DNA of 64,000 nt from Sordaria brevicollis. Taxonomy: Eukaryota; Ascomycota; Sordariomycetes; Sordariales; Sordariaceae. The position numbers and the translations under genes are program-made. Under the pieces are notes generated by a model, which made no database searches, was not told the DNA's origin, and saw nothing but the letters and a program-made list of their open reading frames with translations. The DNA lies in assembly GCA_033439795.1 (NCBI GenBank), contig JAUTDP010000001.1:2294001-2358000 (forward strand), read 5' to 3'. The number at the start of each line of letters is the position of its first letter. Position 1 is the first letter of the stretch. This document shows positions 27,153-39,999 of this stretch, one piece after another.

Positions 27153-28256
27153 AAAAAATTCGCCCCGAATTTTCGAAATATTAGAATTATTATTATATAT
27201 AAAGTAAATCTTTTATTTCTTAACGCCTACTATTTTCCTCAACTTCTTTATACCCTTTTTTAAAAGAACGTTATTATTTAAATAATTTTTATCGAATTTT
27301 TTTACTTCTACCTTTTATAATTATTCTTTTAAACGTAACGACGGGCCCGGGTATTTTAAATACGCTTTATAATAAGTTTATAATAATTTAAATAAATTTT
27401 TAAAATTTTTAGCGTTATAGAATTTTAAATTTAGGTTATATCCCTTCTAATTTATTCGGTATTAAAATTTATTAAAATATACTTAAAAAGCTAAAATCTC
27501 CTTTATTTCCTATTTAATATTATTATTAATATATTCTCTTATTACTTTTTTTAATTTTTAGTTAGGTAATAAATTATTAGGGTATTTCTTTAACCGATTC
27601 GTATAGAAACCGTCCGTTCCCTTCTACCCTTTTAATATTTTTAATTTGAATAAATAATTATACTTCTCCTTAATTTTAAAATATTAACTAATTAAAGGAA
27701 AATCGAATTTATAATTCGGTCGGTTTATAAATTCGCTTTATTTAATAATAAATATTTTATCCTTAAGATTAAAATTTAAAACACGCCGATATTTATCTAT
27801 TTATTTAATTATTCGTTCCTAAATTTTAATAATATATTCCCTTACTTTCTCTACGTAATTTCAAATCTATTCTACTATTTTTTAAACATCCTTATAATTA
27901 AATTTCTCTTTAATTATTAGCCGAACGCTATTGAAATTTATACGTATTTTCTAATTTAGGGTATTAAATATAAAGAACCCTTTTAATATTTCGTATAATT
28001 AAATTCCTCTTAAATTATTATATAATATCCCTATTTAAACGGCGTTTATTATTAAAATCGCTTTTAATTAATTATTTTAAAAATAGTTGACGAAAGGACG
28101 AAAATATTAATTAAAATATTCGTTTATAATTTTTATTTATTTAGCGGTTTAATTAATCCGAGCAAATTAATTTCTACCGGATATTAAAAATCTTTATTAA
28201 TTCGTTTATAAAATTTAAAATAAATTAGGGACCCTTATCCCAAATAATTTCGTTTA
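27153..28256 (-). pseudogene. pol: Gypsy H pol, C-terminal integrase part (broken)
   Basis: Directly left of the J insertion the minus strand reads NEIIWD-RGP-FI-NF and then a motif like QTNRNYKRIF, i.e. the D-RGPQF and QTDGQTER region of a gypsy integrase core. The upstream part of the same integrase lies at 36891-37260 on the other side of J, so J split the gene. Stops are TAA/TAG. Confidence 0.75.
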
Positions 28257-28261
28257 ATAGG
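28257..28261. repeat. Left target-site duplication of gypsy J (ATAGG)
   Basis: ATAGG here and at 36886-36890 flank element J exactly. A 5-bp duplication is usual for gypsy integrases. Confidence 0.9.
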
Positions 28262-28570
28262 TGATAGGGTAATACCACGATGCGTTGTAGCAATCTGTAA
28301 TATTGAAAAGAAGATGATGTAAAAAGAAGAAAGCGAGCCGCAGGCGGTGCCTGCGGGGAATCTTTAAATGGAAGGATTCCGACCCAATCTTACGCACGTG
28401 AATGCTGGTTTCAAGGTAGGTCCCCGACCGCCCGCCGGGCGGCTGCCAGGCATACGCTTGTCAAACTGCCGGCTGGCCGGTCCTGCCAGGATATAGCGCC
28501 TATAGTATACTATATTTTATTTAATTAATTAAATCTAATATATATATATATAATCTATTCTTCCGTATTA
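28262..28570 (-). repeat. 3' LTR of gypsy J (left)
   Basis: It is 309 bp. The outer left end is spared (TGATAGGGTAATACCACGAT) and the inner right end mutated (TTAATTAATTAAATCTAATA). It contains strong palindromes: CCGCAGGC-GGT-GCCTGCGG at 28338-28356, then GC-rich stems around CCGCCCGCCGGGCGGC and CCGGCTGGCCGG. Confidence 0.92.
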
Positions 28571-29269
28571 AGTCCCGGCATTATAAAGAGAATACTATTA
28601 TCTTTAATAGGAATAGTATTATTTTATCTTTATTCTTAGAGAGTAATATTTTTTATCTTTTTTATTAATAAAACGAACCTTCTTTTAATTATTTATATAC
28701 GACCGTAGGGCGCTTCGCTTACGTTCGTCCGGCTAATATTTCTAATAGTTTTTTATTAAATCCTTCGCGTAATTTAAATCTTCTATATTTTTCTATTTAT
28801 TTTCGTAATGTCTATATCCCTTCTATTTAACGTAGTATTAGAATTCTTTATTTATTTATTTATAATTAACAATCTTCTTTAATTCGTATCGTTTTCTTTT
28901 ATAATTATTATCGTCCGAATTACTTTATAAATTTTTAATAAATCCCGGGGGTAGAGCGGAGCGTTTAAAAGGATTTTTATCTTTAGGGGTAAGTAAGAAG
29001 TACGCTATAAATATAATTAAGTGAATTTTTATTCGATAGGGTAAATTTAATTAATATATTAAGTAGCCTACCTTTTCGATAATTTTAAACGGTTTAAATC
29101 GTTATTACGAAATTTTATATAATAGCTATTTTAGTAAATAGTAATTGTAATATAATTTTAGGAATATTTTATCGCTTATTTAAAATTCGATTTAATAATA
29201 GGAAGCGTTATATTTAATTTTAGCGTTAATTATAATAAAATTTATAATTAGTTAAACTTCCTAACGGAT

Positions 29270-30000
29270 ATAATTTCGTAAGGCCGGATTGTCCTCTAAT
29301 TTGTAAAAATCCTCCGCTTGGGTATTTACGTCGAAGGGGTTGTAGAATTTATAGTTAAATAAATATTCGTAAGGGGAAGTTTTAATATTTTCGATAAACG
29401 CGCTATTAAAGTTCTATTATAAGGTAGGGATAATTAGTAATTAATTATAATCGAATTTATAAGAGAATACGTAGAAGCGAATAACGATTTTAATAATTTA
29501 ATTTTTATATTCTACGGTTCTATTATTAAAAGGATAATAAACGGTCGTTATAAATAATTTTATACCTATTATTATTTATATTCCTTTTTAGAATTGTAAT
29601 ATAATTTTTCGGTCGCGGTCGGATATAATTCTAATTAGGAATCCTTAATTATAAAGGAGGAAAAGTCGGATAATAATAATTCCTTATTTTATAGCGGTAT
29701 AAATTTCGTATTTAGGGATTAATAATATTCTTTTCGATATTTTATCGGTAATTAATATTAGAATATTAAAAGTATTATAATTTAGTATTTATTAAAGAAT
29801 ATTTTCTAATAAAATTTTAAGGAGGTTGACGATAAAATCGATAAATATAATTCTTATAGGGAGGGTTTCCTCCGGTTTAATAGGTTAATAATCGCTAATA
29901 ATTAGCTACCGGTTAATTTAATTAAATTAATAGACGGGGTAGTATTTTAAATATTATTTTATAAAATAGATTTTATTTGCGAATAATAATTTTTAAAGTT
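29270..30000 (-). pseudogene. pol: Gypsy J integrase (broken)
   Basis: The minus strand reads PEETLPIRIIFIDFIVNLL at about 29892-29830, corresponding to the P-P-W-ISMDFVVGLP stretch that carries the first catalytic Asp of gypsy integrases. Upstream residues (ANYYRLL) fit the end of the zinc-binding domain. It lies downstream of RT on the same strand, as expected. Confidence 0.65.
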
Positions 30001-30799
30001 TATATATTATACGGTTACGTTTAAAATAGTATTTTTCGTTATATATTAATTCTAGGAAAGATTTGATTTACTTAAAGGGGATATAAAGTATTTTAATTTT
30101 ATTAGTTTATTAGTAATAGATAAAATTATTTTTTATAAAGAAAGGATAGCCGGGTTTAGAAAAAATAATATTTCTATCCTTAGAAATTCGTTTCGGGTAT
30201 TATTTTAAATATTCTAGGATTTTTCCGAATTTTGAATTAAATACGTATTTTAAAATAAAAGCCTTATATAAGGCTAAATTTATTTAAACTTCGGAGAAGG
30301 AATATTATACGTTATTTATTTATATAGTACGGTCTTCGGTTTAAATATCGTTAAATATTAATATACTATTAGGGTTTTTATTATTAGAAATAGTTTTTAA
30401 ACGATTTAAGGCGTTTAGAACGAAGTTTAATTTACTAAGAATATAAAATACTTTTAATTTATATTCCGATAAATAAATAAAAGTATTAATTAAATATTAA
30501 TTAATATAATTAATAAATAAAATACGTAAAGAGGTTTATTCGATAATATTTTTAATAGCCGAATAATTTATAAGTATTATAATAGGTAAGTTATAAATAT
30601 AAAATTAAGTACGAAATTTTTTTACAGCCTAAATTAAATATACGATTTCCAATTTAAAAGGGCCGTAATAAATCTCGGCCTTAGTGAAGATTTTATTTAA
30701 GAATATAATAAATAATATTTAAGAAGAAGGGATAGGGGAGCTTTTAATTTACCGATAACTATCCCTTAAATAAAAGATTATAACGTTAAATTTTCGTTT

Positions 30800-32500
30800 T
30801 AATAAACTATTTATTTAAAAAAAATATTAATTTATTTAGGTCGAGGTAATATAAAATAATATTTATATTGTAAATAATTTATTAAAGCGCTTTAAAGGCG
30901 GTAAATTCGGTTAGAGAGGGCGTAAAGAACGTTTTAATATAAAAAGTAATACGCCGAATTAATTTACTAAGTTTAATTTTTCCCGCCTTTTATCTTATAA
31001 TTAGAAATTCGATTTTACAAAGTTAAAGAAATTTAATAAACTATATATAATAAACGATTAAATAACGTAAGAAATTCGTATTATTGATATATTATTTAAA
31101 CGCTTTTAAGGAATTAAGAAAGGCGAAGTCTTTAAAAGCTTTAATCTTATCTTTCGTCGTAGAAAGATTGAAATTATTAACGTAAAACCTTAGTAATTTA
31201 ATATTTGGGTATTTAAAATACAATTTCTTTAGGGATAGAATAATGTTTTTAAAAACGAATAAGGAGAAAATAACGTCGAAATATTAAAAATAATTTTTAA
31301 CCGAATCCGATATAATTATAATATTATCGATATAAACCCTACAATAATTTTTATATTCCCGGAAAAATATATTTATAAATCTCTATATATATGCGGGGGT
31401 ATTTTTAAAATTTATTTGAATTATAGTAAATTATTCTAATTTACGGTATATTATTAGGGTAAATCGGTTTCGATATTTATATTAAATTCCAAATTAATAG
31501 AAGAAAAATACTACGTCGATAATAATAATAATAATTTTTCTACGTATAAATACTATAATTTTGTATTATAATAATAAGGGATAATTATTAGGGATGGTAA
31601 AGCTATTAAATATATATAAATCGATAATAAAGCGACCTTTCGGACCGTTTTTTATCTCCCTCTAAATAATAAAGACCGGGTATACGAACGGGGTAATATA
31701 TTTAATTTAATTTATTTTACTTTATTTATAGAATATATTAAAGATTTTATTAATAATTATTTAATTTTTTTTACTTACGGAATATATATATACTATAACC
31801 TTATAATTTTATTAGCCTTCTACTAAGGGGATTCGTATTATATCCTCTTCTAGCATTTCGATTAATCCTCCTTCCTTTTATAATTTAGGAAATCGAGTAA
31901 TTAATTTTATTAATATACGTAATACGTATTTATTCCTAATAAAGATATAAACTCCTTTTTTAATTATTAATTCGGGGGCTTTATTATTTATACGGATATT
32001 AAAATTAGATTACTTATTAGGTATTTTAAGTAGATCCGACGGTTCGGTATTCGGAGGCGTTAATTCGGTAATTCGATTTTTATTAATTACGTTCGTTATT
32101 AATTATCCTACGTTAATAATCGTAAGGTTAATATCGATTTCGATATTAGTAGGGACGTAATAAATCTAAGAAACGGCTTCGGCAACCTTATTAATTAATA
32201 AAGTATAATCGCTATTTATTAATTAAAGGATTTAAATTGCTAAAGCTATTTTATAAATATCGTATTAATTCGAAGCGAAGTATCTATCGGCGTTATATTT
32301 AGTAATTATATTAATTTTCTACTTATAAGGAATAGTAACGTCCGTATTAATCGTATTCTTTATTAAAATAATATATAAAAATCGCGAATCGACGATTATA
32401 TTAATTATAGTAATATATAATAAATTAAATAAAAAGCTTTAATCCTTTAAGAGGTTAATATAATTAACCGGGATTATACGTTCTTTTCCGGGCTTTAAAG
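30800..32500 (-). pseudogene. pol: Gypsy J reverse transcriptase/RNase H (broken)
   Basis: The catalytic box reads VYIDNIIII at 31350-31322 (YIDD with the second Asp changed to Asn). It is followed by a segment matching the palm/thumb of a fungal gypsy group: KNIILSLKKLYFKYPNIKLL, then NNFNLSTTKDKIKAF. The remaining parts are too mutated to delimit exactly. Confidence 0.75.
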
Positions 32501-33099
32501 TAATTTTCTTTTTTATAACGACTTTCCGAATATAATAATAAAGTGGTTTTAATATATTAAAAGCGATATTAAAATTATTTTAGGGTAGGGTTACTTCTCC
32601 TTTACGGTAATCGATTTTTATTTATTTTAAATATAAAAAGGAATTTATTAATAGGAGGGTTGGTTTTAAATTATTTATTACTTATTTTACAACTTTGGTT
32701 TTTAATAGAGTAAAAGTATTTCGTATATTTTTTTTAGCGAAGAATATTATAAATATTATTTATTTTATAAATTTAATAAACTTCCCTCCTACTCCTTTAA
32801 TTCAAATAGAGTAATTTATAGAGATAAAATATTTAAAGGTATTTAGAAAATTACGGTCGATAACCGTTTTCGCCGTTTTTAAATTTATATATATTTCGAC
32901 TTCCTATATATTTAATATAATTCTAATAAGAATTTTCAAATATATAAATCCGGCGAGCGGTCTTTATTTAGAGAATTCGTCCTATTAAGGGGTTATTTCT
33001 TTAAATTAGAAGGGGATGGTAATTATATAATTAATAGCGTTTTTAGGTATAATCTTTAAGTAAAAATTTAAATAAGTAAAGAATTAATTATGAGAAGGG

Positions 33100-36000
33100 T
33101 AAATATCGCCGTAAGCTATATATTTTGAATATTTATTATCTATGCGGATCGTTAGGATAAAATTATTATTAATAATTTTAGGGGTATAAATTTTAATATA
33201 ATTATTCTTTATATTATATATATCGAATTCTATTAAGTATTTAGAATAAATTAATTCGTTATTATATATATAATAAATCGAATTATCCGAACTATATCCG
33301 TCTTTAGAATTATATTTTACAAAATTAATAATTTCTTCTTCTATATAATTAGTTTGATCTTTATTACAATTACAATTCCTATTACATTCGGTATTACAAT
33401 TACGGTTATTATTACGTAAGCGCGCATTATTAAATCGATATATAGTTTAATTATCGTAATTATAATTATAGTTATTATAGTTATTAAAGGAATTTTAATC
33501 GCGGATATTACGGTTATAAAAATTATTACAATTATAAGAATTATTATAATTACGGTTATTATAATCGTAGATATTATTATAATTACGATTATTATTATAG
33601 TTACGTCTAAATTAATTACAATTATAATTATAATTAACGTTACGCGATAATATAATATAATTAGAATTATATTTATTTTTGGCTATAAAATAGAATATCG
33701 TTCGCTTATTTTCGATTAATTGTATATAAGAATCGGTATTATTATTAAAAAGGGGGTCGGGAATTAGGGTTTTAATATTAATATTAAAATTATTTTAGAT
33801 TTAGATTAGTACGCTATAATAATTATTACTATTTTTCGGTATAATACCTATAGTTCGAATTAAACGAAATTATTTGAATATATAATTAATTACAGTATTT
33901 TCGTCCTAATAAATATCGTATAATATAAATCTACCTTTATTGAATTTACGGGTGGCCGTAGCGGTATCGGGGGTAAATTTAATTATAAAGGCCTAAGCGA
34001 AGGTTTTAAAGGTATTAAATACTATACATTTAATAAGCGTTAATTAATTATATTATTATAAATAGGCGGTTCCTTATAGAAAAAAGGGCTATATATAGAT
34101 TAATTATTTATAAAGGTTTCTACGAAGGTTATTAATAACAAAATTAAATAAACGGTCGATAAATATAATAACGTTGGTAAATATTATAGCTATATTATTT
34201 TCGATTATATTTATATTATTAAAGTTATTAATAAAGGGGTTGAAGGTGCCGATTTTATCGCGTTTAAAACGAATTTTATTTTTATTAATATCGGAGACTA
34301 ATTTAAAGAAGGTAAGTTTATACGAATTATAACGTCCATTATATATAAATTTATTTAATTTTATATTATTATCGCTATTATTATTATTAGGATCGCTATT
34401 AAAGTTATTAACGGAGGCGCGTTTACGAAGAGTATTAAGTAAATTATTAGCGTTTTTTATAATAGTAATAGCAATAATTTTATTATAATTTTTATTATCC
34501 TTTAATTAAACGGCGGTTTTATTAAGTAATTTAGATAAGAAAATTAAAGGGGAGCGAAATAAATTAGTAGAAGCAAATATATTTTTAACTTTATTAAATT
34601 CGTTAATAAAATTAATTAATATATTAAATTATTTTATTTTACGGGCTTTATATTTAATATAAGCCTTATCCCTAGCGGCCTTATACGTATCTTTAATAAA
34701 TAAATTAGGGTAAGTTTTAGAATGGATACGCTCCGCTTAAAAAATACGTATAATTTGAATATAATATTCGTTCGCTTCGGTATAGCGGAGGAATATTTCT
34801 TCTTAGCGCTTTATTATATAATAGATATCTTCGTCTTTTCTATTCTAACGTTTAATTTAATCCTCCGTTATTTTAAATATTTTAAATTCGTAATCCTTTA
34901 TATTATTAATTTATTCTATAAAATTCTTTTCGTTAATTTTAATATTAGGGTTAAGCGGTTTAGTAATATAGGAATTGATATAATCGGGGTTAAAGAGAAT
35001 ATTAATAAATTTATTATAAAAGCGGTATAAATTATTACTAAAGGGTTTTTTACGTAGGACCTTAATTTGCTTAAAAATACTTTTATCTTTATAAAAGTGG
35101 GGAAGGATATTAAAATATATATAATTATTATTATTGTTTTCGATATAAATTTAATATTTATTTTTTTCGTCGGTTTTATTATTCTTCGGATTTCTATTAA
35201 GGGTGCCGTTGATTCGAATAGCCGTAATATTAAATATTTTTAAAAAATAATCGAGAAAATAACCGGGTATATTTATTAAATCCCGTATAACTTCCTTACC
35301 TTTATTTTTCCTATTATAATTACTAAAGGTAATTATAATCTTAACGTAATTATTTTTAAATTTAAAAATATATTAAGTTAAATCGTTTATTTACGCTAAA
35401 TAATTACGACGAAATTTAATAATATAATTATCGACCTTTTAAATTCTATTTTTATAATATTCGAAATATTTATCGATAATTAATATACGGCGATCGATTC
35501 TTTTACGTTTGGAATTTATATAATTTAGGCATTTCTATAATTTTTTTTAAATTAATTATTTAAAAATATTGGTATTATCGTTTTTTTCCTCGTTATTATT
35601 CTTAATATTATTATAATTAAATATAACGGTATTACGATTAACGCGTTAGGAAGAGCGTTAATCCTTAGCTAATATTAAAGTTTTAAGGGGAAGGATTATA
35701 AAAGAATTTTATTATAAGTGAATTTTAAAAGGAGATAAAATATTTGCAATTAATAAAATAATATTATTAATAAAATTTAATTTAGAAAGTAGGGTTAGGG
35801 GCTTAGGAGGTAGCGTTAAAGGTCGTAGGGTTTAATCGAAATTAAACCTAATTTATAAATTTAAACGGCGTCGAATTTAAGTAAAATTACAAATAATTTA
35901 AGGATTAATTTAATTAATAAGTCGAATATTTAAATTATTTAAGCGGTTAATATTATATATTTCCGTAATAGGGGTTAACGTTTTGTAGGGAAAGCGGCGT

Positions 36001-36400
36001 AAATTACCCTCCGGAAGATTTTTATTAATTATAACGCGATAATTAATAAAGAAATTAATATACGATTAAATAAGGATTAATAATAGGATTGGGGTAATAA
36101 TAAGAAGGGGAAACGAAAGGATTTTTTAAAAAGAAGTTATAACGTTATTAAAGGTAAATTATATTATTTTAAGTTATTTTTAGCATTAAAATTTAAATAA
36201 AATTCGGATTAGGGTATTATTAATATTTTTACGCGCCGGCCGATATAAATCGATATAAGCGCGATAATATAAAATAATAGAAACGGGGATAATTATAGCG
36301 TTAAATATTATAACCGTTAGAATAAATAGGTAAGTAATTTTAATATAAAGTTTTATAATTATTAGAATTAGCCGTCGAAAGAAATAAATAAGATAATTAA
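33100..36400 (-). pseudogene. gag: Gypsy J gag region with Asn/Tyr/Arg-rich repeats
   Basis: On the minus strand 33640-33400 encodes a low-complexity run of N, Y, R and D (NYNNYNRN-type). It was probably richer in Asp, Gly and Gln before RIP. It is followed by a Cys-containing stretch (RNCNTECNRNCNCN) near 33390-33350. The position at the 5' end of the internal region fits gag. A 102-codon open frame on the opposite strand (34722-35030) is a by-product of RIP rather than a gene. Confidence 0.5.
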
Positions 36401-36503
36401 TAAAATTGGCGAATTAGGAGGAGTAGTCGTTAAAGTTAGCTGTCGAAGGAAATAGGCAAAATAATCGATAAAATTAGTAAATTCGTAACGAAGGTAATTA
36501 GCG
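36368..36503. repeat. Tandem duplication of a 68-bp unit near the 5' LTR of J
   Basis: TTAGCCGTCGAAAGAAATAA at 36368 recurs as TTAGCTGTCGAAGGAAATAG at 36436. The two 68-bp units are similar throughout, and a partial third unit follows. It lies in the leader of element J. Confidence 0.6.
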
Positions 36504-36576
36504 AATTTATTAGGAGGGGTGCGAGGAATATATTATTCGTAGTAGTTATTACGAATGTTTAATTGTAATTATTAAA

Positions 36577-36885
36577 TAATAGGGTAATATTATAATACGT
36601 TATAGTAATTTATAATATTAAAAAGAGGATAATGTAAAAAGAAGAAAGCGAGCTGTAGGCGGTGCTTACGGGGAATCCTTAAATGGAAGGATTCCGACCC
36701 AATTTTATATACGTGAATGCTGGTTTTAAGGTAGGTCTTTGACCGCCCGCCGGGCGGCTGCTAGGTATGCGCCTATTAGATTACCGGCTGGCCGGTCTTG
36801 CTAGGATATGGCGCCTATAGTATGCTATGTCTTATCTAATCAATCAAATCTAGTATATGTACATATAATCTATTCTTCCGTATTA
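36577..36885 (-). repeat. 5' LTR of gypsy J (right)
   Basis: 309 bp, homologous to 28262-28570. Here the inner left end is mutated (TAATAGGGTAATATTATAAT) and the outer right end spared (CTAATCAATCAAATCTAGTA). It is followed by the ATAGG target duplication. Confidence 0.92.
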
Positions 36886-36890
36886 ATAGG

Positions 36891-39800
36891 CTATAAATAT
36901 AATATAGACCTTCGTAATATATACGGGCTACGTCTTTAATAATTACTATAATAAAATAAAGGATAATTTATAATATTTTATTTAATCGGTCTACTATTAT
37001 AAATACGTTATCGAATCTTTATTTATTTTTAGGTATTAATTTGAAGTTTATAATTAAATTCTATTAAATATATTAGGCCGTCGGGATAAGTTCTAATTTA
37101 TTAAGTATTTTATTATAGGGAATTTTCGAAGTATAGTATATTATATAATTGGCGACGAAACGGTCGATATTATTAATTATCCTTAATTATTAATACTATA
37201 TAGAAATTAAGCGTTTTATTTTATTCCGGCCCGGATAAGCGGTAATAATTTTTATATATAATTTATAAATAATTTAAATTTTTAAAATATTAAATAGTAT
37301 AATAAATTTGTCGAAATGAGTAAGGATTTTATTAATAATAAGTCGATACCCGTTTTCCCCCCTTTTAATTATATTTCGATAGATTTTTAGGTTTAGGTAA
37401 ATTTTATTTTCGAATATAAAATAATTTATTAAAAGGTATTCCTCTAAGCGTTTTTCGTAATTATTTTCTACGATTTTTAAATTAATTTTTATAAAGGCTT
37501 TTAAAAATAAAATAAACGCGTAAATAGTATTAATATTATTAATTATATCGTTAAATTATATTATACGGCCGTCTTTTAAATTTTTAAAGAATTAAAAAGT
37601 ACGTTAAATTTCTTATTTAATTTTTTAATTCTTTAAATTTTCTACCTTCTTGAATAAAATATTAATAATTTTATTTTCCCTCCTTAGCTAATATAATATA
37701 ACGAAATAATATTAAAATAAAAAATCCGCTTAATTTACTTACTATAAATTTAGAAGTTTTTTAATACTAAATTATTTAAATATTTTATTATCCGTAAAGA
37801 TAAAAAAGGGTTTATATAAGCCGATAAATTCTACCCGCTAATATTATAAGGTTTTAACGATAGCTATTAATTCTTTATTATAAATTAAATAATTATATTC
37901 TATTTTATATATTATTTCGGAATGAAAAATAACCAAACGCTATTTATTATTAATTAATTAGGATAATATTCCCGCTATTATTCTATTTAAAGCGTTTATT
38001 TTTATTTATATCGGCCGTTTATATTTAAAATACATTAAGATAGGTATTAATAATAATCGTCCTTTAAATTCCTCGAAAGTAATTTAGCAATTTTTATTCC
38101 AATTAAAAACTTCTCCTTTTTTTATTATTACCGTTAATAATTTAGCGATCCGGCTATAATTTTTAACAAAACGCTAGTAGAAATTATAGAACCCTAAAAA
38201 AGATTATATTCTTTATACGTTTATTAAAATTTATTAATTTTTTACGATTATAATTTTTTAAGGGTCGATAAATATATTATCGGTCCTAATAATAAAATTT
38301 AAGTATTTAATTTTTTCGACGTAGAATTTATATTTATTTAAGTCCGTTTATAATTCTACTACCTTTAATTTCATTAATATTTTTTTAACGTAAATTTTAT
38401 ATTCTTTTAAATTATTTAAAAAAATAAAAATATTATTAATATACGCGTTATAGAAATTATTAAAATATTTTATTAATATTTTATTAATATACCATTAGAA
38501 CGTTAATAGTTTATTAATTAATTTAAAAGGTAAAATTTTATATTTATACGCGCCGTATTTCGTTCGGAATATTATAAATTCTTTATCGTTACAGTATATA
38601 CGGATTTAATAGAAAGTTTATTTAATATCGATCTTTAAAAAAATTTTCGCTTAATTAATCCTAATAATAATTTTATTAATTAAAGGAAGGGGGTATTTAT
38701 TTTTCTTTATAATAGCGTTAAAATTCCGATAATTTATATAAAATTTTAATTTACTATTAACTTTAAATACGAAGAAGATAGGCGTAATTTAAAATATAGA
38801 ATTACTTTCGATAAAGCCTTAAATTAACGCTTTATTTACATATTTCTAATAAGTTTTTAATTTATTAACCGATATTTTATATAATAGGTTATATTTAACG
38901 TCTTTAGGCTTTATTCTATTTATTAAATCAATTTTATAATTATTAATATAATAATCCAATAGGGTATTAAATTCCTTTTTACTAAATACGTTTAAATATT
39001 CGTAAACGTATTTAAGGATTTCTTTTTTAATTCGTTTCTATAATTCTACCTTATTTTTAACGAGGGTTTATTTTTTATAATCGTTAATAAATCGGTCGAA
39101 TTTATAAAAATTAATTACCTTTATATATTCTTATTTAGCGAATATAAAAAAGGCGTCGGTACCGATTATTATAAAATTGTTATAATATTTATATTATTCT
39201 ACGCTATTTTTTTTTAATCGGTATCGGCCTTACGCGTCTTCGCTTTAAAGGGAATCGTTTTTTCGTTCAATTTTTAATATTTTAATATATTTTCGTTATA
39301 TAAATATCGTATCTTCTTCCTTTTACTTTAGGGCGTATAAATTTAATAATTATTATTTTATTTTTATTAAATTTTTATTTTTTCCGTATTAAATCGGTTA
39401 TTCCTTTAATTCTTCGAATAATTTGATCGGTCAGCCGGGTTTTATTAAAGGCGATAATATTATATTCTTAACGAACGTTTCGAATTTTTAAATACGTTTA
39501 TTAAAAGTTAATAATATTGTAATTACTTTATCGAAAATAGAGTTAATATTAGCGATATCGATTAAAATTTTATATTTTTTTAATTAGTATTTGCTTAGGA
39601 TAACGTCGTACTCTAAATTGACGATAATTATTACCTCTTTATCGAATTATTTATTTTATGTTTTAATAGTTCCCCTTAAATATTAATCGATTGTTTCGTT
39701 ATATTATTTAATATACCCTCTTATAATATACGGATAGAAATTATATAATTTTTCTATCCTTTATTTAATTATATTACTAATAAAATCTTTATTTATAAAA

Positions 39801-39900
39801 ACATTATTATTTATTTCCGAATTAATAAATATATCGTTTATAAATAAAGTTTTTTTATTATTACTTTTTATAATATAGGACGTAATTAACGCGGGTTTAT
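36891..39900 (-). pseudogene. pol: Gypsy H pol: RT, RNase H and N-terminal integrase (broken)
   Basis: RT is well readable on the minus strand: KYPLPLI, then KIFLKIDIKQTFYQIRI, FRTKYGAYKYKILPFKL and FQWYINKILI, and the catalytic AYINNIFIF at 38450-38422 (YIDD mutated to YINN). The integrase zinc-binding domain is near 37260-37115 (AYPGRNKIKRLI). The catalytic core starts near 37060 (LIINFKLIPK) and NVFIIVDRLNK follows. The gene is then cut by J. This is a typical Ty3/gypsy pol. Confidence 0.85.
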
Positions 39901-39999
39901 TTAAATAATCTTTTAAGAATTTTTTATTTATTTTTATACTCTCTAGTAATATTTTTTTAGGTTCTTTTTAAAATAAGCACTTATTAATTTAATCTTTAG

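Larger units (their letters stand above)
28262..36885 (-). mobile_element. Complete gypsy LTR retrotransposon 'J' (8624 bp), RIP-inactivated
   Basis: It has 309-bp LTRs at both ends, LTR termini TG...TA (mutated TG...CA), a perfect 5-bp target duplication ATAGG, and minus-strand gag, RT and integrase remnants in gypsy order. It sits inside the integrase of element H and is therefore the younger insertion. Confidence 0.92.

Noticed and set aside
34722..35030. 102-codon plus-strand open frame
   Set aside because: It lies opposite the gag/RT region of element J. RIP on the coding strand removes stops in some antisense frames, and the composition is hydrophobic and uninformative.
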